Assembly (NCBI GenBank): GCA_041665605.1
Contig: JBAYIO010000001.1
Location: 1-64,000 of the forward strand
Reading direction: 5' to 3'
Source of the DNA: CAIPAT01 sp041665605
GTDB lineage: Bacteria; Verrucomicrobiota; Lentisphaeria; Victivallales; Victivallaceae
Length of the DNA: 64,000 nucleotides
In this document: positions 32,518-41,792 of the stretch, in pieces
Position numbering within the stretch: the first letter of the stretch is position 1
Layout of the letters: every line of letters begins with the position of its first letter
Translations under genes and position numbers: made by a program
Notes under the pieces: generated by a model
The model's input: the letters and a program-made list of their open reading frames with translations, nothing else
What the model was told of the DNA's origin: nothing
The model's database searches: none

Positions 32518-33696
32518 TTAATGATTATTCCCGTGAACTTCGGGTCTTGAATCCAGTATTCCAAGTCTGTCAACAAAGTCAATCAGCACACACATTGCCG
32601 GGGAATAACCGGCTGAAGTGGAGAATTCCCCGGTCCATGGATTCATTTGCTGCATAAACTCAGAAGCTGCCGTTATTGCCTCAACCCATCGGGACATCAA
32701 ATGCTTTAAGTCTTCATGCTTGCCGTAATATTCAAACCAGCGCGGCGCACGCAACGCGGTAAGCGCCTGGGATGCGCCTCCCCATGAATTCAGCGGCAGA
32801 TTGTGATCAAACAAAGGGTCATTCAAGGCAATGGAAGGCAATGGATAAGGAGCCCAGAATTCCGCTGGATTTTTAATATGTCTGGCGTAAATGCGTTCGA
32901 ACATCGTTTGATCAACGACATGCTCCCCCAGCACTCTGGTAAGAACGTCTCCGGTAATTCTTACAAAATCACCATCAGCATCAACATCGTAGAAGCACTC
33001 GGCTTCACGGTCGTAACAATAGCGGATAATAAGCTGACGCAATATTTCCGCTTTTTCCAGCCATCGGTCTGCTTCCGAATTCCTGCCAAGATGGCGTGCC
33101 ATTTGGGCGAGAGCAATTCTTCCGCCATATACAGAAGCGGATAAATCCGGAGATAAATACGGCAGCTTGCCCGCGTCAGGGCAGACTGCGGCATCTTCGC
33201 CAGGACACTTCCTCGGCAACCCTTTGAATCTCGGACTGTTATCATGTCCGGTATCAAATTCACAAAACGCCTCGCAAAGACCGGTTCCGCGCGTATTCCG
33301 ATGCAACACCAGCCATTCATCCCACCTGGCACAGGAATTATAGGCCTGCGCCAGAAAAGCATCGCTACTGGTCAAAACAGCAGTTTCGAGCGCTGTTGCG
33401 GCAATTGGAATCACCATCTGAATCTGTGCCGAAAATGTGCGTGTGCCATTCACGCAATAAGGAATGTAACCATCAGCTCTTTGGTTACAAAAAAAGACTT
33501 CGTGATTGGCTGTCGCGACTGCCGGTTCAATTCTGCCATAGACAAGACCTTCCAGCGGCCCGCATTCGAGCCAGATGCCGTGATAGTCGCCGCCCTCAGT
33601 CAGAACCGGCTTGTCGCAGCCAAATATTTTTTTCTTGTTATTCTTTAATCCATGAAGCGCTGCTTCATACTTTTGCTCTATGACAGAAATATTCAT
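32518..33696 (-). CDS. MGH1-like (alpha/alpha)6-barrel glycoside hydrolase
   Basis: The 392-residue product resembles the mannosylglycerate-hydrolase/trehalase-like clan (GH63-type MGH1-like domain). It has WDEWLVLHRNTRGTGLCEAFCEFDTGHDNSPRF as the likely acid-bearing part, a LSASVYGGRIALAQMARHLGR helix, CYDREAECFYDVDADGDFVR, and a late GGASQALTALR ... NPWTGEFSTSAGYSPAM. These are landmarks of this alpha-barrel family. No signal peptide is visible, so it is probably cytoplasmic and may cleave small oligosaccharides or glycosides. AAGGAAC precedes the ATG. It stands alone next to an IS element inserted about 80 bases upstream of its start, which may have changed its promoter. Confidence 0.75.
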   Translation of the reverse strand: MNISVIEQKYEAALHGLKNNKKKIFGCDKPVLTEGGDYHGIWLECGPLEGLVYGRIEPAVATANHEVFFCNQRADGYIPYCVNGTRTFSAQIQMVIPIAATALETAVLTSSDAFLAQAYNSCARWDEWLVLHRNTRGTGLCEAFCEFDTGHDNSPRFKGLPRKCPGEDAAVCPDAGKLPYLSPDLSASVYGGRIALAQMARHLGRNSEADRWLEKAEILRQLIIRYCYDREAECFYDVDADGDFVRITGDVLTRVLGEHVVDQTMFERIYARHIKNPAEFWAPYPLPSIALNDPLFDHNLPLNSWGGASQALTALRAPRWFEYYGKHEDLKHLMSRWVEAITAASEFMQQMNPWTGEFSTSAGYSPAMCVLIDFVDRLGILDSRPEVHGNNH

Positions 33697-33791
33697 GTTG
33701 TTCCTTAATCATTTTAATACGTATTTTTAGTTATGTATGGCAAATTATCATTGATAATTAATGAGCTTAGCCCCTGGCTTGGACCACTTTT

Positions 33792-34700
33792 CTAAAAAGA
33801 TCGGTGTAAAGACTCTGTATCAATGTAGACTCTTGATTGCTTAATGCAACCCTTCCCATAGACTTCATCCGGGGTTTTGTATTCCAGCGCAGAGTGAATT
33901 CTGCAGCTGTTGTAAAAATTGACGTATGACTGTACTCCCATCCGCAGTTGCGTAAGACTTACATACTCCTTGATTTTGATGTCTTCGTATTTCAGTGCCC
34001 ACCAGAACCGTTCCATTTTAGCGTTATCCAGGCAGCGGCCTTTGCCGTCCATGCTGATGCGGATATTGTGTTCGCGCAATACAGCAATGAATTCACGGCT
34101 TGTAAACTGGCCCCTGGTCGGAGTTGAATATCTCCGGCCGCCCGTAGCGGCGCAACGCCATATTTAGCACTTCGATGCAATGGAACGTGTCCATCGTGTT
34201 GACCACCGTATAAGCCATCACCTTGCGGCTGAACAGATCGATGATGGCGATCACAAATGCCCGGCATCCATTGACTGCCGTATATGTGATGTCCGTCGCC
34301 CATACCTGATTAGGCCGCGAGATCAACACGTCTCTCAGCAGATAAGGAAACTTTTCATGCTCAGGATGCGGCTCCGAAGTATTGAAACGCGGACGGGGAT
34401 AAACTGTTCGCAATCCAAGTTCCTTGCGCAAAACGCCGGACATGCTTGTGATTGACTTTATATCCCATATTTTGTAACTCCACTGTCATGCGCGGATTCC
34501 AGTAAAATGGCATTTTCTCGTACATCTGAATTATCTCCTCTTTAAGTACTTCATCCTTGTAAGAACACTCAATCTTGCGCCGTGGACGATAATAATAACT
34601 GGATTTGGGCACATTCAGCAGCGCTAACTGACGGTTCACCGATAACTTCGGATGTGCCTCCTCGATCAGCGTTTTTCTGGCTTCAAGAGGAGATTGTTGT
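33792..34700 (-). pseudogene. IS3-family transposase OrfB, disrupted by two frameshifts
   Basis: Three frames together give a complete OrfB (rve integrase core): LALLNVPKSSYYYRP and VNHKHVRR; then LRKELGLRTVYPRP, QVWATDITYT (first Asp), NSDQG (second Asp); then REFIAVLREHNIRISMDGKG, NAKMERFWWALK (Glu) and the typical SYVNFYNSCRIHSALEYKTPDE tail. The first break is near 34440 and the second near 34112, in a GGGGCC run; each is explained by one extra base. All three catalytic residues survive, but the protein cannot be made whole. Normally it is produced by -1 frameshifting from orfA. Confidence 0.85.
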
Positions 34701-34962
34701 ACTTTTTTCGGAGGAAATCATTCTCCACTTCAAGTTGCCCGATTTTGCACATCAATTCATCTTCTGAGTACTTATTTTCCTGTTGCCTTTCCGCTTTCGT
34801 CGCAAAAATATCTGCGGAATCTAACAGTAGTTTGCGTTTCCACTGACCAACCAGATTCGGATGAATGTTGTGTTCACTGGCAATCTCGGCGATGCTGCGC
34901 ATTCCTTGAATGGCTTCCAGCGCTACCCGGCTTTTGAATTTGCTGTCATAATTCTTTTTCAT
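34666..34962 (-). CDS. IS3-family transposase OrfA (HTH_Tnp_1)
   Basis: A 98-residue helix-turn-helix protein: KKNYDSKFKSRVALEAIQG, then IAEIASEHNIHPNLVGQWKRKLL, followed by a leucine-zipper-like helix (EDELMCKIGQLEVENDFLRKKYNNLL). It binds the IS ends. The frameshift motif AAAAAAG near its 3' end in frame C-GA AAA AAG would feed ribosomes into orfB. OrfA is intact, unlike orfB. Confidence 0.88.
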   Translation of the reverse strand: MKKNYDSKFKSRVALEAIQGMRSIAEIASEHNIHPNLVGQWKRKLLLDSADIFATKAERQQENKYSEDELMCKIGQLEVENDFLRKKYNNLLLKPEKR

Positions 34963-35405
34963 TCTTCTTGACTCCTTATTTTTAGTTTTAAATTAAGAGT
35001 CTTTTACACTTATGCAAGTTGTCCAGCTTTCGGGGATAAGCGCAAAATCTCACGGGAAATGCTTCAGTTATTACGACGACTCAAATCGTTCTCATAATTT
35101 TACAGGCGCGACGCCGTAGCTGTAGAGCCGTAGCTCAATCCATTTTTCATGTATCGTTCCAATAGATCTTATTTGTGCCGCTTTGCTTTGTTGATAGCGT
35201 CTGCAACACTAATGAAACATACCTTTTAAAAAAAATGCAATAATATGTTTATTACAAACGCTTTACCATTCTCTGCATTGACAAATTTACTATATATGTA
35301 AAGAGTTTCTTTTTTTTAGGGCATGGTATTGAATAGATTTGGTAAAGGTTAAACTTAGCTTTGATGGAAAGAGGAGTCAGAATGGGAACCGGAAAATCAG
35401 AAGAT

Positions 35406-35433
35406 AGCTCCAGCGGAGCGACATATTAATAGC
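35406..35433 (+). repeat. 28-bp interspersed repeat with palindromic core, copy 1
   Basis: Identical over 28 bases to 35459-35486. The core GCTCCAGCGGAGC forms a 5-bp stem with a 3-base loop and is followed by GACATATTAATAGC. It resembles REP-type palindromic elements found scattered in some bacterial genomes. Confidence 0.7.
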
Positions 35434-35458
35434 TTAAAGAATTCATAAAATAGTTTTC

Positions 35459-35486
35459 AGCTCCAGCGGAGCGACATATTAATAGC
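35459..35486 (+). repeat. 28-bp interspersed repeat with palindromic core, copy 2
   Basis: An exact second copy, 53 bases after the first, in the same orientation. The two copies end in AATAGC and begin with AGCTCC; the DNA between them is unrelated. Confidence 0.7.
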
Positions 35487-35544
35487 AGGAGTCGGACGAT
35501 TGTCCGCTTGGTTATGCTGGCCGCATGGGCAAAACAGCCCCTGC

Positions 35545-36245
35545 TCAAGAGTTATCCAAAGTGTCGGAATGGTTATGAAAAATGAAAAGCATTATGCTCA
35601 ACGACTATCCAAAGTGTCGGAATGAGGAAGCCCGCGAATGCGGGAGTGAAAAGTGGAAAGCGAGAAAAGCAAGAAAAGTTGTGAACGCTGGAAATGCAGA
35701 ACGAGGGGCCAGAATGTCCGCAATGATTGTAAAACTGAAATGCCTTATGCTCAACGACACTCCAAAGTGTCGGAGTGGGGGAAGCCCGCAAATGCGGGAG
35801 TGAAAAGTGGAAAGCGAGAAAAGCGAGAAAAGTTGTGAACGCTGGAAATGCATTCTGTTCAAGGACTCTCTAAAGTGTCGGAATGGTTTATGAAAACTGG
35901 AACGCGTTGTGCGGAACTGCTGTCCAAAATGGCAGAGTGGACTGTCCAAAATGGTTTTGGAGAATCGGACCCTCTCTCGCAGAGCGAGAGCGCTACACCG
36001 GAAAACATCCTGTAAAAGCGGTGTCCGGAATGTCCAAAATGTTGTTTGAAAATCTTAAAAGCGTTGTGCTCAACGACTCTCCAAAGTGTCGGAATGGGCT
36101 GTCCAGAATGGGTTTGGTGTAGTGCCGTCCGTCGCGGACGGGGCTGTCTCCCGCGACTGCGGGATACGAGATGGGTGTCCAGAATGTTTGTAAATCTGAA
36201 AAGCATTGTGCTCAAGCACTATCTAAACTATCGGAGTGTTCAAAT
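35545..36245 (+). repeat. Repeat-rich non-coding stretch: six diverged copies of a 17-bp core plus hairpins
   Basis: The core TCCAAAGTGTCGGAATG recurs at 35555, 35608, 35761, 35869, 36080 and 36222 with zero to five changes. It is usually preceded by a GCTCAACGACT-like stretch and AAAGCATT(A/G)TG. Further hairpins sit between copies: CCCGCGAATGCGGG (35631, again 35785), CTCTCGC/GCGAGAG (35974-35990), CCGTCCG/CGGACGG (36125-36141) and TCCCGC/GCGGGA (36149-36164). No convincing gene lies in 35026-36288: open frames on either strand only reflect the repeats. Confidence 0.75.
35626..35852 (+). repeat. 154-bp tandem repeat, two copies
   Basis: Bases 35626-35698 and 35780-35852 are almost identical (about 70 bases), running from the CCCGC hairpin through GTGAAAAGTGGAAAGCGAG to GAACGCTGGAAATGCA. 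With the TCCAAAGTGTCGGA core before each, the unit is about 154 bases long. It marks a recent duplication inside the repeat region. Confidence 0.8.
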
Positions 36246-36288
36246 GTATAAAAATGGATTTCTCTGTGTCTTTGTGTCTCTGTGGTTA

Positions 36289-37047
36289 CTAAGGCTTATA
36301 CGGGTTCAGCCCGGTCAGTCCGCGAATCACCACGGAGGCGCAAACACAGCCGAAGATGGCGGGCATATAGGAAATTGTGCCGACGGTGGAACGGAAATTG
36401 CCGTCTTCCAGGTTTCCAGCCGGCATGATGGCGTCGTCATCCACGTCCTCCGGCGAAAACACCGCCTTAAACCCGGATTTGACGCCGAACCGGTTCAGTC
36501 TTTTGCGCACAGCTTTCGCCAGCCGGCAATTGAACGTTTTGGAAATATCGGCGACCTTGACCATGGACGGATCGCATTTGCCGCCCGCCCCCATCGAACT
36601 TACCAGCGGGAAGCCGCGCTCAAGGGTTTTCATGATAAGGAAAGTCTTGGGCGACAGCGAATCAATCGCATCCACGACATAATCGTATTCGGACTTCAGC
36701 AACTCGTCAGTTTCATCATCATGAATGAACTTGTAGAGGCTGGTGATTTCCGCTTCCGGGTTGATCGCGGCAAGCCGCGCATGCATGATTCCGGCCTTAC
36801 TCTGCCCTTCGGTATTGACCGTGGCGGGAAGCTGCCGGTTGCGGTTGGATTCCTCGACCACATCGCCGTCAACAATGGTCATTCTGCCCGCCCCGGCACG
36901 GCAGATCAGCTCGGCGACATACGCGCCGACGCCGCCCAGGCCGACGACCAGCACATGCGACTGTCTGAGTTTGGCAAGCCCGTCCCCGCCGATCAGCATG
37001 GCAGTGCGCCGCTGCCATGAAGGAAATTCATCAATATTACCGGTCAT
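36289..37047 (-). CDS. tcdA: tRNA threonylcarbamoyladenosine dehydratase (TcdA)
   Basis: The 252-residue ThiF/E1-like enzyme makes cyclic t6A in tRNA. The nucleotide-binding motif VLVVGLGGVGAYVAELICRAG and the pattern DGDVVEESNRNRQ are characteristic. The TcdA-specific stretch SSMGAGGKCDPSMVKVADIS is present, and the usual zinc Cys of E1 proteins are absent, as expected for TcdA. Length fits E. coli TcdA (about 268). The start overlaps the TatD gene end by 11 bases. It is the last gene of the kinase-TatD-tcdA unit. Confidence 0.92.
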   Translation of the reverse strand: MTGNIDEFPSWQRRTAMLIGGDGLAKLRQSHVLVVGLGGVGAYVAELICRAGAGRMTIVDGDVVEESNRNRQLPATVNTEGQSKAGIMHARLAAINPEAEITSLYKFIHDDETDELLKSEYDYVVDAIDSLSPKTFLIMKTLERGFPLVSSMGAGGKCDPSMVKVADISKTFNCRLAKAVRKRLNRFGVKSGFKAVFSPEDVDDDAIMPAGNLEDGNFRSTVGTISYMPAIFGCVCASVVIRGLTGLNPYKP

Positions 37048-37717
37048 TTGTTTTCCTGAAAATGTTTTGAAAGTTATGATTCATTATCTCCAGCAGCGCG
37101 GCTTCATCAATCTTCAGGATGGCGGCGGCTGTTCCATATATGCTTTTAATATCATCCGGACTGTCATCGGTTTCAAGGCACAAACGCTCCGGCGGCACGG
37201 CTTTCAGCAATGATTCTTTCACATTCCTCCCGCGCATTGCCGGAGCCCCGAATGAAATAAAGCAGCCGTGACTGAGCAGTTGTTCAAGCTGCCGGATGTT
37301 GCTGTTGAATCCGTGAATCATCCAGGGCACGGCGCCGGCCGACTGTTTTTTTATTTGCAGCAGCTCGGGATAACACCGGACGCAATGAATTATCAGCGGC
37401 AGCGAATGTCTTTCAGCAAGCTCGACATGTCGGCGAAAAACCTGCATCTGCAGTTCCAGTTCAGGTCCGTTCAGTCTGTCCAGCCCGGTCTCCCCGATTG
37501 CGCAAAGTTTCCCCGAAGCCGCATGGACAGTCAGGGCGGACAGGCATTTTTCAATCTCTTCAGCGGATAATTTACCGAGGCTCCAGGGATGAATCCCGCA
37601 GGCGGCAAACTGCTCCGGCGGTATCGCCGGAAACGGTGCATCCGGCTCAAAGCAGACAACCGCCGCCATGTCCGGCGATGTTTCAGGCTGATGCGCATGA
37701 AAATTAAGATATTTCAA
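37037..37717 (-). CDS. TatD-family metal-dependent hydrolase
   Basis: The product keeps the TatD amidohydrolase pattern: N-terminal NFHAHQ metal site, GIHPW, IGETGLD, LIIHCVR, MIHGFN and LETDDSP. It is shorter than typical TatD (about 260) at 226 residues. The start is chosen at TTG 37717, preceded eight bases upstream by AAGGGGA; a GTG at 37753 in the same frame would add 12 residues but overlap the kinase gene by 50 bases. TatD proteins act as 3'-5' DNases or D-aminoacyl-tRNA deacylases. It overlaps both neighbours. Confidence 0.85.
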   Translation of the reverse strand: MKYLNFHAHQPETSPDMAAVVCFEPDAPFPAIPPEQFAACGIHPWSLGKLSAEEIEKCLSALTVHAASGKLCAIGETGLDRLNGPELELQMQVFRRHVELAERHSLPLIIHCVRCYPELLQIKKQSAGAVPWMIHGFNSNIRQLEQLLSHGCFISFGAPAMRGRNVKESLLKAVPPERLCLETDDSPDDIKSIYGTAAAILKIDEAALLEIMNHNFQNIFRKTNDR

Positions 37718-40424
37718 CTTCAGTGTCCCCTTGTCTGCCTGAGAGCACCTCACCCATTTTCTCGCTGAGCCTGGTCAGCGAAAACGGCTTTTTGATAAAA
37801 CCGTCAGCTCCGATTGCCAGCGCCCGCTGCACTCTGGCGTCATTGATGTAGCCGGATGTCATAAGCGCCTTGACGGCAGGATTGATCTCTTTCAGTTTCT
37901 GATACGTCTCCAGACCGGAAATGCCGGGCATGGCCATATCCAGCAGTACCGCTTTGATTTCCTGCTGACGCGATTTGTACAGTTCGCATCCGGCGGTGCC
38001 GTCGACGGCGCAGATGGTGTCATAGCCGGCAGCTTCCAGCATTTTTGACGCGGTGATCCTGATTGCCTCCTCGTCGTCAATAATCAAAATCAGGCCTGTG
38101 CCGAACGCCAGTTCCCCATGTGTTTTTTCCTGGATCAAAATCTCATCATCCTGTTTCAGTTCCGGCAGTCCGATAGTGAAGGTACTGCCCTCGCCGGGTT
38201 CAGACTGCACCTCGACGTAGCCGTTATGCCGGTCCATGATGCTGTAAACCATCGCCAGGCCGAGACCGGTACCCCTGCCCTTGCTTTTGGTGGTGAAAAA
38301 CGGATCGAATATTTTCGGCTGAATTTCGCGCGGAATTCCGATCCCGGTATCTTTGAATGCGATTTCCCAGTAAGGTTCCGCATCGTCTGTTTGAACATTT
38401 TCTTCAGCATTCTCTTCGGGCAGTTTTGCCGGCCGGCGCGAAACCCGCTTTATCGAGATGTCGATGGTACCGCCGCGGACATCCTCTTCGCCAAGCATTA
38501 ATGTCATCGCATGTTCCGCATTAATCAGGAGATTAAGCATGACCTGCTCAATCTGGGTCTGGTCGGCTTTGACCATGGCGCTGGATGCCGGCATAAAAGT
38601 ATTAATAGTCACACTTTTGTCAAAAGTGCTGCGGCATATTTCCAAAACATTGAGCAGCGCCTGTTTAAGATCAACCGGGTTGAAGGTAAGCTGGCTCTTG
38701 CGCGAAAGCGTCAGCAGTTGCTCGACCATGCTGGAGGCGCGGGTGGTGGAACGTTCCGCGATGGCGGTGAATTCTTTGATTTCTCCTATTGCCGACGGAC
38801 TGTTTTTCAGGTAGTAATTTACCATGGAGATTGCACCCTTGATACCGCCGAGCACGTTGTTGAAATCGTGGGCCAGGCCGCCGGCCAGCGTACCCACGGT
38901 TTCCATTTTCTGGGCCTGCACAAGCTGCTCGCCTTTTTTAATCAGCTCAGTAACGTCTTCCAGAATAATAACCGCCCCCGGATTTTCACTTGCGGGCAGC
39001 GGATTGATTGAAATATTGAAGTAAAGCTCATGCTCCTGAATGATGCTTTCACGGTAAAGCTCCAGGAATTTACCGGATTTCGCGGCTTCCTCGATCTGAG
39101 TGCGGTAATTGTTCAGGAACGGCGCGACATCCCAGAGCTTGCTGCCGATGGCGAAGGCCGCCTTGATGCCGGTGTATTGCTCCATCGGACGGTTCCACTG
39201 GGTGACAATGCCGTTTTCATTGACGGCGGCCAGCAGCAGTTTGATTGAGTCCAGTACCTGATTCAGGTAATTGCGGGTGGTGCGCAGTTCCCGTTCAACC
39301 CGTTTGCGGTCAGTCAAATCGTTAAATATCAGCAGATTCCTGTTGCCAATCAGTTTATGGCGCACTTCTATTTCCAGCGTTTCGCCGTTCTTGCAGGTGA
39401 CCTTGAATGTTTCTCCGCCGAACCGGTCCCCGGTAACATGGCCGACCCACAGGCTGATCACTTTTTTCCGGTAACTTTCATCCGGCATGGCCAAGTTGAA
39501 CCAGTCGTCAAAAGTTGTCATGTCCTTTTCGGAATAGCCGAACATCCGGCTGAACATGTTGTTGACCGAATAGGTTTTATCGGGGTTGATCACCGCCATC
39601 GGCAGCGGGGAGTTCTCGATCAGTTCACGGAATTCCATTTCCTTGTTTCGCCGCTCACCGATTTCCGCCTGCAAATCAGCCATTGAGTTCTGGATTTTTG
39701 CCGCCATGTCGTCAAATGCGCGCCCCATGATGCCGACTTCATCGTCGGGGTACTTGCGGCGGTCATGTTCGGGGAATTTACCGGCAGCCATATTCTCCGC
39801 CGAATCAGCCAGTTTACTAAGCGGCGCCAGCGCTTTTTGAATCAGCCAGTAGAGCAGCGCCACTGAGGCCAGCATGCAGCCGAGCACCGCGATAATCTGC
39901 CGCAAACTGGATGCGGATACGCCGGCATAATAGTCAACATCCGCCGGCAGCGAATAGCACACCAGCCAGCGCCACGGCTTGAACGCCTGATAAAAAACTA
40001 TTTTCTCTCCATACGGTTCGTTTAACCGGATTTCCCCCTCGCCGGTTTTCAGCAACTTTTCAACCGCCACTTTGTCCCAGGTGAACAAGGCTCCGGCAGG
40101 CAGAGTCGGATGTACAATATATCTGGAGTCAGCAGAAACAATAAAAGGAAATTTCGCGAAATCGGCGCTGGTCTGGTAGTTGCTCTTTACCTGCTCGATT
40201 ACTTTTTCCTGCGCTTCCTTGGGGGATTTATAGATCTTTTCAAAAAACAGATTGTCCTGCTCACTGAGAGTATTCATCAGGAGTTTGATTTTTTCCCGGC
40301 ACACTTCCGCGTTGAGCGAGGCAACTTCCTGCCGGTAGGCGCGGGTTCCGGTCCAAAGCAGAAGATATGAGAATACCGCCAGCAGGATAATGAAGAATCC
40401 CGAAAGTTTAGTCTGTATTTTCAT
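37704..40424 (-). CDS. Membrane-bound hybrid histidine kinase (Cache-HAMP-PAS-PAS-HK-REC)
   Basis: The 906-residue protein has a membrane helix at about 8-28, a periplasmic Cache-like domain (about 30-170, including FIVSADSRYIVHP), a second helix (about 178-197), HAMP (about 200-255), and two PAS regions (265-375 and 385-500). A HisKA domain with GLAHDFNNVLGGI as the phosphorylation motif, HATPase (DTGIGIP, GTGLGLAMVYSIMD) and a C-terminal receiver follow (IIDDEE, VLLDMAMPG, KKPFS). The HDFNN-type H-box is that of hybrid kinases of the NtrB-like class. No response regulator gene adjoins it, so it may signal through its own receiver or a phosphotransfer partner elsewhere. Confidence 0.92.
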   Translation of the reverse strand: MKIQTKLSGFFIILLAVFSYLLLWTGTRAYRQEVASLNAEVCREKIKLLMNTLSEQDNLFFEKIYKSPKEAQEKVIEQVKSNYQTSADFAKFPFIVSADSRYIVHPTLPAGALFTWDKVAVEKLLKTGEGEIRLNEPYGEKIVFYQAFKPWRWLVCYSLPADVDYYAGVSASSLRQIIAVLGCMLASVALLYWLIQKALAPLSKLADSAENMAAGKFPEHDRRKYPDDEVGIMGRAFDDMAAKIQNSMADLQAEIGERRNKEMEFRELIENSPLPMAVINPDKTYSVNNMFSRMFGYSEKDMTTFDDWFNLAMPDESYRKKVISLWVGHVTGDRFGGETFKVTCKNGETLEIEVRHKLIGNRNLLIFNDLTDRKRVERELRTTRNYLNQVLDSIKLLLAAVNENGIVTQWNRPMEQYTGIKAAFAIGSKLWDVAPFLNNYRTQIEEAAKSGKFLELYRESIIQEHELYFNISINPLPASENPGAVIILEDVTELIKKGEQLVQAQKMETVGTLAGGLAHDFNNVLGGIKGAISMVNYYLKNSPSAIGEIKEFTAIAERSTTRASSMVEQLLTLSRKSQLTFNPVDLKQALLNVLEICRSTFDKSVTINTFMPASSAMVKADQTQIEQVMLNLLINAEHAMTLMLGEEDVRGGTIDISIKRVSRRPAKLPEENAEENVQTDDAEPYWEIAFKDTGIGIPREIQPKIFDPFFTTKSKGRGTGLGLAMVYSIMDRHNGYVEVQSEPGEGSTFTIGLPELKQDDEILIQEKTHGELAFGTGLILIIDDEEAIRITASKMLEAAGYDTICAVDGTAGCELYKSRQQEIKAVLLDMAMPGISGLETYQKLKEINPAVKALMTSGYINDARVQRALAIGADGFIKKPFSLTRLSEKMGEVLSGRQGDTEVEIS

Positions 40425-40637
40425 CTGCGGTATTGATTCCTTACATTGCTTCTTCCTGTGAAAAATCGTATATTTCCCAACCGGAGAAAATCATTTAAGT
40501 TTATCAATAGCCGTTATCATCTTCAATGCAAATTATTTTCATCTTGCGCATCCAAAAAAATCGTACTTTATTCAATCCGCCAATGCCGTTGACGATTATT
40601 CGGATTGCTTGCGGCAAACGGATTCAGCCGGGGTGTT

Positions 40638-41792
40638 TCACGAAGCTGCCCGGCGGGAGACTGCCGCTTTGTATAACCCGGCAACGTTTGCAGCGGCGGA
40701 AAACAGATTCTGCCGTGTTGCGCCGATGGCTTCCTGAAGTGTACAAGGCCCGGTGGCAATACTGAACGCTCCGGCAAACAGTCCGCGGAACACTTCCGCG
40801 CCGCCAGACACCGCGCCCGAAAGGAGTACCGCCGGAACTCCTGCCCTTTGCGCTGCTTCCGCAACGACCGCGCAGAGTTTCCCGTTCGCTGTCTGCGAAT
40901 CGGAACAGCCTTCGCCGGTAATAAGCAGATCAGCCCCTTTTAAATGGCTCTCCAGTCCGGTAATCCCGATCATCAGCGCCGCGCCGGAGACCATTTGCGC
41001 TTTTGCAAACACCCGCAGCGCAAACCCCATTCCTCCAGCCGCGCCATCGCCGGGATTATCGAATCCGGAACAAAGACCGGACTGTTTCAAGACTTCCGCG
41101 TAGTGCGCCAGATTACGCTCCAGCAGTTCCACCATTTCCGGAGTGGCGCCTTTCTGAGGGCCGAAGATTCTCGCCGCGCCATTCGCGCCGAGCAACGGAT
41201 TGGTGACATCGCAGGCGACTTTGATCCGGCAGGTCTTGAGCAAAGGCTCGACCGTGGAGCAATCAATCCTGCTGATTCTGCCCAACTCCCCGCCTCCGAT
41301 TCCCGGCGGCAGCTCCCTGCCGTCAACGTCAAAAAAACGGAACCCGAGTGCCTGGGCCATGCCCGCGCCGCCATCAACAGTGGCGCTTCCGCCGATGCCG
41401 ATAATTATCTCCTGAATCCCTTTGCGAAGAACACCCCGGATTATTTCACCGGTTCCGTATGTGGAAGTTTTTAATGGATTGAGTTGCTCCGCCGTCAAAA
41501 GTTCAATTCCGCTGGCGGATGCCATCTCCATAATTGCACAAGACTTCCCGCCGGACAGTCCGTAACAGGCGTTTACCGGTGTTCCGAGCGGCCCGGCAAC
41601 AATAATTTGCTCTAAGCTCCCGCCAGTTGAAATAACCGCGGCCTCCGCCGTGCCTTCGCCGCCGTCAGCCATTGGAACAGATATTATTTCGGCATCCGGC
41701 ATTACAGACCTGATCCCCGCCTCAATCGCGATACAGACTTCCGGACTGCGCAAACTGCCTTTGAACGAATCAGGAGCAATAATGACCTTCAT
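40638..41792 (-). CDS. Glycerate 2-kinase (GlxK/GarK family)
   Basis: The 384-residue product phosphorylates glycerate. It opens with the family N-terminus MKVIIAPDSFKGSL and has PMADGGEGTAEA, MEMASASGIELL, TYGTGEIIRG, GIGGSATVDGGAGMAQALG and GEGCSDSQTANGK. These cover the typical Glycerate_kinase (GK type I) core. The longer frame opens at 41828, but the family start and an AGAGAAA site place it at ATG 41792. It stands alone, transcribed away from tRNA-Phe. It can join sugar-acid and glyoxylate routes to glycolysis. Confidence 0.92.
   Translation of the reverse strand: MKVIIAPDSFKGSLRSPEVCIAIEAGIRSVMPDAEIISVPMADGGEGTAEAAVISTGGSLEQIIVAGPLGTPVNACYGLSGGKSCAIMEMASASGIELLTAEQLNPLKTSTYGTGEIIRGVLRKGIQEIIIGIGGSATVDGGAGMAQALGFRFFDVDGRELPPGIGGGELGRISRIDCSTVEPLLKTCRIKVACDVTNPLLGANGAARIFGPQKGATPEMVELLERNLAHYAEVLKQSGLCSGFDNPGDGAAGGMGFALRVFAKAQMVSGAALMIGITGLESHLKGADLLITGEGCSDSQTANGKLCAVVAEAAQRAGVPAVLLSGAVSGGAEVFRGLFAGAFSIATGPCTLQEAIGATRQNLFSAAANVAGLYKAAVSRRAAS

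Larger units (their letters stand above)
33780..35025 (-). mobile_element. IS3-family insertion sequence (IS150-like), about 1246 bp, decayed
   Basis: Imperfect terminal inverted repeats mark both ends: TGGACCACTT at 33780-33789 against AAGTTGTCCA at 35016-35025, with a further inner match GTGTAAA(A)GACTCT. The flanking bases are GCT on both sides (33777-33779 and 35026-35028), fitting a 3-bp target duplication. It carries orfA and a frame-broken orfB with the DDE motifs. The slippery A AAA AAG (34708-34702, minus strand) sits at the expected orfA/orfB junction. Confidence 0.85.

Noticed and set aside
35573..36215. Several 60-118 codon frames in the repeat region, both strands
   Set aside because: They translate the repeats themselves (PTLW-VVEHNAF-like text) and have no ribosome binding sites.
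35545..36245. CRISPR array
   Set aside because: Repeat copies are diverged, spacing runs from 53 to 211 bases, and no cas genes are near.
36046..37020. 324-codon frame spanning the repeats and antisense to tcdA
   Set aside because: Starts in repeats and continues as a shadow of tcdA.
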